A DNA stretch of 64,000 bases from Eopsaltria australis (lineage: Eukaryota > Chordata > Aves > Passeriformes > Petroicidae): contig JAVTVJ010000653.1 in the NCBI GenBank assembly GCA_034509425.1, forward strand, positions 766,004-830,003, in the 5' to 3' direction. Each line of letters begins with the position of its first letter. Position 1 is the first letter of the stretch. The position numbers and the translations under genes are program-made. Below the pieces are notes generated by a model. The model did not search any database, had not been told where the DNA came from, and saw only the letters and a program-made list of their open reading frames with translations. This document shows, in pieces, positions 55,060 through 64,000 of this stretch.

Positions 55060-55990
55060 GCATGAGTTCACCACTGCCTGGGGGCCAACACCCCGCGCCG
55101 AGAGCCCCTTCTCCACCCTCACGGTCTCCCCGCTGCCACTGGCGAGGCTGCAGTGCGGGAACATCTGTGCCACACGGCCAGCAAGGGCTCGGGGCTCACA
55201 GGGTCCCTCCGGCTGCCGGGGGAATGGCTATTTTGGCACTGCCCACGGAGCTGGGGGCGTGCCGGGGCAGGCACGGTGCTAGGCAGGGCTGCAGGATGGG
55301 GGTGACACCCTCTCTGCCGAGCCAGCGGGGTCGGGGGCCAGGCCCCGAGGAAATTGCCTGCCAAGGACTGCGGAGGGCAGGCGCCGCTCGCTCTCCATTA
55401 GCATTCCGCGGCACCGCCGCCGCGCGGAGGAGAACGCCACCCTCGTAAACACAAGGAGAGGAGATAAAAGCACTTAGCGCAGGCTGCTGAGCGAGACAGA
55501 GGCACTTCGGCTCAGGTGGCTGGCTCCTGGTCGGGCTTTTGTAGTCTGGCTGCAGCCTTCCAGCGCGGCAGGTTCGCGCCCCATCGCTCGGCGCGGCGGA
55601 GCCACGGCTACGCCTGAGCGGCACTGGCAGAAGTTCCCCAAAGGTTAATTGATGCTGCAGTGCTGCAGCCACCCTGGAGACAGCTGCCTGCCAGCAGCTT
55701 CGCCCTGTCAGCTCTGTGCCGGAGGCTCTCCTCCCTCCGCAGCATCCTTCCCCGAGGTGGATTTCCTCCCACCCGCGGGAGGCAGCCGCCGGGGTCTGCA
55801 TCTCCCCCTCGGGCTCGGGGCTCCTTGGACGCCGCGCTGGGATCTCTCCCAGGACAGACAGCGCTGCCAGCAGCAGGAATCCTGGTCCCCATGCCCCCTC
55901 CTGCTCCTGTCCCTGCAGACAGCAGCCTGGCAGGCTCCGTGCCCGGCGTTCCTCGGCGGGAGGAGGGACACGGAGCCTCAAAGTCTGCAT
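55060..55990. promoter_or_regulatory. CpG-rich island
   Basis: High CpG density (CCGCCGCCGCGCGGAGG, CATCGCTCGGCGCGGCGG, CCCACCCGCGGGAGG) over nearly 1 kb, the second strongest island here. No clean consensus donor was found on either strand. The best left-facing site is CATCGCA|GTGAGC near 56009. Long frames on both strands (up to 264 codons) follow from the GC content. Promoter of an unidentified transcript by inference. Confidence 0.5.
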
Positions 55991-58900
55991 TGATGCTGTC
56001 CCCAGCTCACTGCGATGGTCTCCGCTCTCACATCCCCTGTCTCACGGGCAGGGGCAGCCCCCCTCTAGGAGCACAGCGTGATGCTGAAACCCGCAGCACA
56101 TCCCCTGGTGATTCCAGAGGATGCAGAGCACATCAACAGCAGCATTTCACCCAAGGGAGGACAGAGGGTGGGATTCAGTGTGCAGCCCGTGGGGGTTCCC
56201 CCCCTCCCTTCAAACCCTCTGTATCCCCGGGGTGCCCAGGGACGAGGGGGTGCAGAGATCCTGGGCTGTGTGTCGGGGCAGCCTCAGAAGAGAGAAGCAG
56301 GCTGTGCATTTCTACTTGAGCAGCTGCCTGGGGGCACAGCACAAGCCTCTGGCAGGGAAGCCAACCATCCTGAGAGGCCATGAGACCAAACTGGGCGGCT
56401 CTGCCTTGGTTTGTACTGGAGCCACTATGTGGGAGGCCTCTCCTCAGCTGGATTTTCTAAAATCTCACATGATGTCAGCTTGTTTCCCTGTCTGCAGGCT
56501 TTAGAATTAAAAAAGACCCATCTCTGAGATGTCACCCCTGCTCAGTCAGTGTTTTAATTGTCCTGGACTCTGCCACCCTGTTTACCACCTCAGAGCTGTG
56601 AAATAAATCACACTGTCCTTTCTCCCTCAAATCAGAAGGTTCTTCCTTTGTTCTTCCCTCAGGGACCAACAGCTTTCACTTGTGAGGAGATAGTTATGCT
56701 ACAAAGTCCTGTCCCCACAGCAAACAAGGTGGAAATTCAAAGCCCACTAGGATCTACATGATCCTGCTCATTTATACAGGCACAATGCCCTGGATGAGGG
56801 GGGTGTGACAGCACTGCCCCTCACCAGGGCTGTCCCCCTGTCTAGGAGCTCACAGCCTCACCCCCAGACAAGAGCCAGGCAGAAGATGAGCCACGATCCA
56901 TGGCAGCCCAAAGCAAAACAAGCAACACCCCAAAAATATTACAGAAAACCATCTTTTGCATCATGGGTGTCCAAAACCAGAAGTGAGGAATAAAGACACT
57001 GGTGCATCAGCAGCCTCAGGGGCGTGCACAGCCACAGCCATCGCTTCCCATGACCCAGCTGTGTCCCTCCTCTGCAGGGCTGCCAGGAATGCTGGCACCT
57101 GCAGGGGTGGCTGTGGCCATGCCCAAGGGGGCTGTGGGGTGCAGGGGTGCAGTCTGGGATCCCAGGCACAGGGCCCCACTGAAAGACTTGAAGGGGAGTC
57201 TCCCTCAGCTTTCACATCCATGGCAGGTACAGAGCGTGGCACATCAGCTGGCACACAGGGCTTTCCAGTGTGGGCCAGCAAAGATGCATCCCTGGCTGGA
57301 CAGGCAGATTCCAGCACAGGAAGTCCTTGGTGAGGGTGCTGAGGTGACAACGTCCCCATTCTGTGCCAGCCTCCTCTCAAGGAGAGATCCTGCTCACCCT
57401 CCCTCTGCTCTGTCCTGCTCTCCCCGGGCTCTGCAGCACAGCAGCCCTGGGACAGCCCGGCAGCCCTGGCCAAGTGGGATCAGAAACTCTGCAAAAGAGG
57501 CTTTGTGAGCTACACAAACACCAGCCAAGGAGCCGGTTTCTTTCTTCTCCTTTGTACTCTCAGAGCAATCTGGCAGGGACTGGGGCGTGCACGGACTGAG
57601 GGCTGCAGCTGGCGCTGGGAGATCTCGGTCTCGCCCGCAGCTCCGGGGCAGGACAATGCAGCAAGTGAACAGAGCACACACAAATGCTCTGCAGTGAGCA
57701 GGCCCAATCCATTGCTAGGGGAGAACAGACTGAGCAACTGGAACAATCAAAATTCTCCTGTAGAACTGAGCCCAGCCTCACCTCCCACAGGCCACCGGGT
57801 AACTCCAGGGACCTCTTTCAGGTGGCCTGGGAGTGTGAACCTCTCACAGGACTGGCACTGGCAAGATAACTGAAAACTGGGACAACCTCAGCTTGGGGAG
57901 CTCTGAGTTTCCTTGAGAGGGTGTCCAGCCCCTGAAAGCAGAGAGCTCCCTGGTACAGGAGATCTCAGGTGACATCCCAGGTGGTCCCAACCAGAACCAA
58001 ACCACCCCCAGAACCTGTGAGCCTGAAGACTTCCTCTGGGTGGAAGAAATCCCCATTTCTTGGCCCTAACACTGTTTATCTGTGTGTCATGGGCCCCGTG
58101 CTGGGAAGCAGCTGCCCTTGGCTCCAGCATCCCCAAAGCACTGGAACTGAGACCCAAGAGATCTCCTGCCCACATCAGGCACTGCTGCAGGTCCTGTTCC
58201 TACCTGGGCTTTTCAGAGGTGCTGGTTGATACTGTGGCTGAGCAGCACAGACCTGTGGAGCAGGTCAGAAGAGTCTGATCCATTTTAAAGGCAGCAATCA
58301 GAAGCACACAAGGTTGTTCCTTGGTTATGATCAGGGTAGGTTTCATTCACAGAAGAACTGGAGCAGTGATGAGCACTCTTGAAAAATCCCAGCCCTCTTA
58401 AAGGCCACATTTGGTCTAGAATAGACCCCAGACCCCCAGGCTGCTCATTCAACATTTCAGCTACAAATCTCCCATTCCTTTAGACAATGGGAAGTGAGGC
58501 TCACTCCTCACAGTCCTTTGAACATCGTTGCTGTCCCAATGGAGTCACAGAATTGATATTCCCTGTTGCATGGGATCTCCTGGAAGGGGATATTTTTATC
58601 AGAGAACATATTATTTATTTCCATCAAGCAGACTTCAATTTACAGACCTTCCCTGACCCATCCCAGGTCAATGGAAGGAGAACATTTGTGCTGCATCAGG
58701 AGAAGAGATCAGAGCCCTCCATTCAGGACTGACAGCTCAGTGAGGAGCCTACCCAGGCAGCTCAGCAGCAAACACAAGGATTTTTACGTTGTGTCAGGGG
58801 GAATTGCCAATGCAAATGCCAAGAAAAACCTGCAAATGAGGCAGTCTCTCATGGCCATGGGAAGGAGCTGAGGGTTACAGCCTTTGGGAAGACACCTGAA

Positions 58901-59064
58901 CACTTGGGACAGGTTCTGGGAAGCACTGAGCACCTAAACTGCCTCCTAAACTTAGTCCTGGGTTTTGAGTCTGTACTCAAGAAATAGGATCTTGTATTAG
59001 TCATAATAAAATTGATTGACCCAATAGACCCAAGGTTATTAATATCTTTCTCTCCCATAAAAAG

Positions 59065-59126
59065 AGGAACCTAAATATTATCTGATAGTTCTTTTAGGAA
59101 CCTAAATATTATCTGGTTTTTCAGTT
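59065..59126. repeat. 31-bp tandem duplication (2 copies, partly diverged)
   Basis: AGGAACCTAAATATTATCTG occurs exactly at 59065 and again at 59096; the remaining 11 bases of each unit are only loosely similar. Confidence 0.9.
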
Positions 59127-60455
59127 CAAAACAGAAAGGACCAGCAGTTCAGACACTAATGAAGGGTTGTCTTTAGAGCTGCTCCTCAGCCTGTATTAAG
59201 TAAAAAAATTACACTTATTTGCTGTATGAATTCTTCTGTACATGATCTTCAGATGCTCTGCAGCTGCAGAAGAGCCCCACTGCCTTGTGACAGCCTTTTA
59301 GGGCTGCAAGAAGAAATTACGTCCTGCTTCATATTGGGGTAACATGAGAAACTCAGACCAGAATATGATGCTACAAATCATACGTGACTCAGGGCAATGA
59401 GACTGGCTCTCTCTTCCCCAAGCAGAAATGTTCTGATGTGGCCCAAAGCCATCTTTCCACAGTGAATGTAAGCTCACCTCCTTGAGGATCTGATTCCCGA
59501 ATTGCCTGTTTTGTCTCAAAAAGCTTTTGGAAAGAAGAGTAGTAGAAATAGTAAAAATAGTAGAAAGTAGTATAATCCCTTTTTTGTGTTTTTTGTTCTG
59601 GCTAAACACTAAAAGGAATAGACTGCTGGGAGGGAGGGAAAGGAAGAGTTGGAAGCTGTCTTTAATGTTTCTTGGGCCAGTGAGAGGAACAGTGGTGATG
59701 ATTTTCCTGCAGACATTGGGACCTGAGCTCAGACTCTGTTTCAGACTTGTTACCAAGCTGTCAGGCTGGGAAGATGAGACAGGGAGAGTGGGAGTTGGCT
59801 GTGGAAGATGACCTTTCCCACTTGGAAAGATGTGTCCCTCTGTGGTTTGTGCAGCACAGACCCCACAGCACACCTGCTCTGCTGTCCAGGGGATTTCCTC
59901 CTGGAAAGGAGGAGAGCAGCAAAATGTAGCAGCAGATCTCTGATGGAAGGGGAGAGGAAGCAGCCAGGTCCCTTCTTAGTAATTGTAGGGTAGGTTTGGG
60001 CTTTGCCTGAACTTGGAGCAGCTGAACCAGACCAAGAAGAAGGAACATTCCCACTCGCCCAAGAGGAATTAAAGTTTTGCTGAAATGAGGTGAAATCTTC
60101 AGTGCATTAGATGCAGTAGCAGAGTATGGGCAGATCCCCCTGGACAGAGAGGACATCTCACCTTCAGCACTCTCTTTGACAGACCTATTGGAACTGCTTT
60201 GCAGATGTGGAAAGTATAGATTGTGTTCAACTGGGTGGTGATGTCCCCAGCTGTGCCATGGACTGTGGAGGGAAAGGCTGGATGTGAGAGCACTTCTCTC
60301 ACAGGATGGAGAGCACTTCTCACCACTGCTGGCAGAAAACTTACCCCTGCTTCCTGCACACTCCCACCTCTCTGACCCCTCTGCTCCTTGTCTTGTTCTT
60401 CACTTCCCAAATTAAGTCCTTGCAGCAGGGACCAAGCCCTGTTCAGGGCAAGACC

Positions 60456-60486
60456 AAGACCTGAAGTTCAGGGCACTTCAGGTCTT
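60456..60486. repeat. Inverted repeat with perfect 12-bp stem and 7-base loop
   Basis: AAGACCTGAAGT, loop TCAGGGC, then ACTTCAGGTCTT. All 12 pairs are Watson-Crick. The loop word TTCAGGGCA also occurs 26 bases upstream. Confidence 0.85.
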
Positions 60487-62128
60487 AGAGAGAAGCTGCA
60501 GTGGCAGGGAAGAGAGTGAGGAGCTGGACAGCCACATGGGGAAACATCAGAAATGATCACTTAGGGAAGTCCAGAGGAAATGAAATTATCTTCTAATGAG
60601 GGCAACAGACCAGAGATGTGGACACACATCATGGTTACAGGACAGCCCATGCAGGGAGCCCTGAGCACAAGGACTTGGGGACTGCAAGTCCCTAAAAGAG
60701 AACAAACTAACAGCCAGCTCCTGGGCTCAAGCAACTTCTCTTTGTAAACTCCTTTGCCATGGTAGAAAGAGGCCCAGAAAAGAGACCTCAGTTCTTTGAA
60801 GTGAGCACTGAAATTATTGCCAAGGACTCATGGCAAAAGATCGTGGGAAAAGACTTTCTATTGATTTTTTTTTTTTAATTAGTTACTTAAAGCTTCCTCA
60901 TCTTGGCCAAGGAAATGTAACCATTCACTATTGCCTGCTGTTCAGAATAGCTCCTGCACCCATTCATCATGTACCAGGAGATGGGAGCTCCTTGTTCTAG
61001 GGTTGTAACTCCTTTGGGAAGTTTTCAGTTAAGGCTAAGGCAGCCCTTCAGTTTTGGTTAGATTATATATATCTTTTTAAATACTCTAAAATATCTACAT
61101 TTTGGATCTCAATCCCTTAGGAGCAGTTGGGGCATGCAGAGAAGCAGAGGTGAGGACTCTGCTGGAAGAACTGTGGCACAGATGTCCCCCCATGTAGGTC
61201 CCATCACAGTCTGCACCTGGCTGGGCTGCAGAGGGGAGGTTCATTTCCTAAACTGTTTCTATTGCTTTTGCTGGGAGACTCTGGATACCTGTAATTACAC
61301 AGATGAGAGCCCAGAAGAGTCAGAAAAAAACAGCATCAGGATGATTTAGGAGATCTGCATTTCCAGCCAGCTGGAGAGCCTGGAAGTGCCCACCTCTACC
61401 AGCAAGATCCTAGGGCTGTTCTGGATTCCTTGGGAGGATTTTAGCATCACCAATTCCTGTATGTGTGCTGTAATTCACCTCCAAGCAGCAGTGTGAGCTG
61501 TGGGCCCAGGAACAGCACAGCCTGTTCCACTTCACCCAGGAAAAGGGTTTGTAGAGATCTTGATCAGCAAGGATCGGTGATGCTGATGGAGGAAAATGTG
61601 AGAAAATGTGTTCTGTACACGAAGGGGGTACATGGATAGGGACAAACCAGCCTGGGAAAGTAATGGTGAAAGAAAGTGTGGATCCTGTGCCTGGCTCAGC
61701 CAGTCACCTTGGGGAAGTGACCTTGGCCTTATCTACACAGAGACAATCAGGAAAATGAATCTGAATTAACCTTTGCAAATTGGATTAGCTAAACTTCATT
61801 AAACTGTCTATGTGGACATTCCTGTTCAGAATTCAAGTAGCCTCCACTCAGCCTGGCTTACCTCATGTCCACAATAAATGAGAAGAAAACAAACTCAGGG
61901 GTTTTTTTTCCATTGTGAGTAGGACTGTCCACACAACTGTTCTAAGTGCAGTTTAACTAAACCACTGTGACATCCAACTTCAGACTAAGGATCCCTGGTG
62001 GTCTCATGTGTCTTTGTCTTCCTGCCACGCTGTCTATTTGTACAAGGAGCTCCAGAGCCTCTGGATGGAGGAGCAGCTCTGATCATATGCATAGACCATG
62101 CCTACTGCAGGATCAACACAACCTGTGG

Positions 62129-62352
62129 ATGAAATGTAGCCTCAAGCTGTGCCAGGGAGGTTAAGTTGGACATCAGGAGGAATTTCTTCAGAGAAAGGCT
62201 TGTCAAGCATTGGGTTGTCACCATCCCTGGGAGTGTTCAAGACAGGACTGCACACTGGTCTACCTGACAAGGTGGATTTCAGCCAAAGGTTGGATTGGTG
62301 ATCTCAGAGGTCTTTTCCAACCTGACTGATTTTGTAATTCTGTGATTCTGGG
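62129..62352 (+). mobile_element. CR1 LINE fragment, 3' end, sense
   Basis: AGCCTCAAGCTGTGCCAGGG, AGTTGGACATCAGGAGGAAT, TTCAGAGAAAGGCTTGTCAA, CTGACAAGGTGGATTTCAGC and GATCTCAGAGGTCTTTTCCA, ending with two tail units (GTAATTCTGTGATTCTG). 5' truncated. Confidence 0.95.
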
Positions 62353-62639
62353 ACTCTTTTACAGAAGTAGTACCGGTGCAATTGTAAAGCTGTTGATCTG
62401 GGTAGGGATGGGTTGGTTTGAACCCAGCAGAACAAAGGTCACATCACACCTGATGGACCCCACTACCTGGAAAGGCAAGAACACTGGCTGTGAGGATGCA
62501 GGGTGGGTGAGGGAATATTGGAGTGGTTTCCCTTGCCTGTAGTAAAGCTTTCAATGCTTACTCTGCCTAGAGCCAGGCTGGGGACATATGGGCCCAATAA
62601 ATAGGAAAGAAGGAAGCTGGAGGATAGGTTGGACTGTTG

Positions 62640-63356
62640 CAGTCACAGGGGGATGATCAGCACTACAGAACCCTCTTGGCACCTCCTGGAGGGACTGGTG
62701 CTGATGGCCTGGATAATTGGGCACACTCTCAGGAAGTTTTCAGATGGCTCCAAAGGAAGCAGTGGGGAGGGAAGCACTTGACACCCAAGAGGCTGCAGCT
62801 GCTGTTCAGAGGGAGTGGAGAAATGGGCAGACGAGTGCACAGTCCTAATGGAACAACCTCAGGAGGGAACAGGACAGGCCAGGGGACAGCTGGGCTGGGA
62901 AGCAGCTTGATAGGAAGCAGCTTTGTGGAAAGGGAGATGGGATTGCTGGTGAGTCAGGAAGTGAACAGGAGTCATTGGTGTGTTACCGCAGAGGTGAGCT
63001 GCACCCTCAGCTGTGTCGGCAAGATGCAGGCAGCCTCTCAAGGGAGTGACAATCCCCTTTGCTTGGCCCTTCTGAGGTTGTTTTGGAAACACTGGGCCCA
63101 GTTTGGGACTTCCTAGGACAGAACCAGCTTTGACAGATTGGAGCAGGTCCAGCAGAGGCCACCAGTGGAGGGCTGAGGTACAAGGAGAGGCAGAACCAGC
63201 CGGGTTTGCTCATCCTGGAGCAGAGTAGGAGGAAGATGAAACTGCTTTCTGCAGCTCCCTGAAGGAGGGGATAAAAAAACCAGAACTCCTGGAGGTGCAG
63301 AGCAGGGCTTGAGACCTCCTGAGGTCCCTGCCAGCCTGGGTTGTTCTATGGTCTAA
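62640..63356 (+). mobile_element. CR1 LINE fragment with degenerate ORF2 3' part, sense
   Basis: The longest LINE fragment here. The first part follows the CR1 region encoding the end of the reverse transcriptase and beyond: GATGGCCTGGATAATTGGGC, CTCAGGAAGTTTTCAGATGG, then GAAGCAGCTTTGTGGAAAGG, GACAATCCCCTTTGCTTGGC and GGCCCAGTTTGGGACTTCCT. It continues into GGAGCAGGTCCAGCAGAGGC and, after an internal deletion, the 3' end GAGGTCCCTGCCAGCCTGGG and TTGTTCTATGGTCT. The 159-codon frame at 62637-63116 does not preserve the CR1 reading frame as a working protein, and no catalytic residues remain. Dead copy. Confidence 0.88.
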
Positions 63357-63489
63357 ATCTGAGCTTTGAGGCCCCAGGCTCACTCACAGTTCCTCAAAGG
63401 AAAGGGGTGCTCACAGCATGATGCCAATCTACTTCAGGGCTTGAGGATGCTCTCTATCACCATGTTTGGGCACTGCTGGTGAGGGTTAG

Positions 63490-63640
63490 AGAAGCAGACC
63501 CAACATATTCATATAAACTGGATTAGTGGTGTAGTAAACATATAATAAAGTAATAATAAACATTTCTAGAGTGATTAATCTAACTGCTAATCGAGGAATC
63601 AGTCTGATCTCTATTCATATGTAAAGGTGTGTTTGCCAAA
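63490..63640. promoter_or_regulatory. AT-rich block with homeobox-like cores
   Basis: AAAGTAATAATAAACATTTC (a FOX-like TAAACA), GTGATTAATCTAAC and GCTAATCGAGG lie close together in unique sequence. Function inferred. Confidence 0.22.
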
Positions 63641-64000
63641 GCTACTCCTTTGAACTTGCTCACACCTTTCCATCAGTGGTTCCACATTTTCCTTTAGAAC
63701 TCCTGTGAAGCCTGTGGGATGTGGCACTGAATTTACCCTTGCTCACCAGGCAGGAGAGGGAGGTTCAGAGAAGCCAAGCGACTTGTTTGGAGACATGGTG
63801 AGCACTGTTTTATGTAGATCATCAAAGCATGGAATGCACCTGCCTGGTGTTCCTGCCTCAGGTGTTTTTCCCCCTGCTTTTTAAACCTGGACATGGTCCA
63901 CTCTTGCAGCTCAGCTGATGGATGGTAACTCATTAAGCAGGAGTAATGCAAGTGAGTCTCAGCCCAGCAAACAATTCCCCAAGAACACAGCCTTTCCTCT
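63641..64000. other. Unique sequence to window end
   Basis: Nothing recognised. Confidence 0.4.

Larger units (their letters stand above)
55991..62128. other. Unique, repeat-poor sequence
   Basis: No CR1 or LTR recognised. Two small structures are listed separately: a 31-bp duplication at 59065 and a hairpin at 60456. There is a T-run at 60869-60878 and a 10-base duplication GAAAATGTG(A/T) near 61591-61610. Confidence 0.4.

Noticed and set aside
55565..55580. GGTTCGCGCC resembling a tRNA T-loop
   Set aside because: No acceptor stem, D-arm or anticodon arm can be placed around it.
55196..56319. 264-codon minus and 219-codon plus frames in the 55-kb island
   Set aside because: GC-rich composition removes stops on both strands; neither peptide has recognisable features or clean splice sites.
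1..64000. CRISPR array, operon or prokaryotic-type system
   Set aside because: All tandem repeats lack unique spacers, and repeat families and gene structure are vertebrate.

Overview
The window reads as bird nuclear DNA. It carries many 5'-truncated CR1 LINE copies whose 3' ends finish in the avian 8-bp ATTCTATG-type repeat, and several LTRs that resemble avian endogenous retrovirus families. It has few other repeats, and GC-rich islands and GC-rich minisatellites typical of a gene-rich avian microchromosome or similar GC-rich region. The species cannot be fixed from sequence alone; the repeat families fit a songbird-like neoavian genome.

I recognise no complete protein-coding gene. The long open frames are products of tandem repeats, CR1 copies or GC-rich sequence. 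The best evidence for a host gene is a set of CpG-dense islands (about 0.54-0.96, 18.77-19.53, 25.04-25.53 and 55.06-55.99 kb). Three of these contain a splice donor facing left: near-perfect at 358 and 18870, good at 25135. A fourth left-facing exon candidate lies at 37489-37540. The simplest reading, which is inference, is that the window covers the promoter and first-intron territory of one minus-strand gene with alternative 5' exons. Separate genes, or unused splice-like sites, are also possible. A very good CTCF-type motif lies in the 19-kb island.

Layout: 0-1.2 kb, CpG island with likely 5' exon, then a (CCCAT)n array. 1.2-17.8 kb, intronic or intergenic sequence with seven CR1 copies and a few splice-flanked micro-exon candidates. 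17.9-19.5 kb, a 40-bp minisatellite beside a CpG island. 19.5-35.8 kb, mostly unique DNA with an isolated 19-bp minisatellite, four CR1 copies and AT-rich enhancer-like blocks. 35.8-38.5 kb, a CR1 with a hugely expanded 8-bp tail, an older CR1/L3-like relic, an 80-bp duplication, an exon candidate and another CR1. 41-47.6 kb, a 17-bp-stem hairpin, a decayed ORF2 relic, a CR1 and three LTRs. 47.6-62.1 kb, largely repeat-free unique sequence with one GC-rich island. 62.1-63.4 kb, two CR1 copies, one retaining part of the reverse-transcriptase region.

All calls are by eye; boundaries of repeats are usually good to 5-30 bases.
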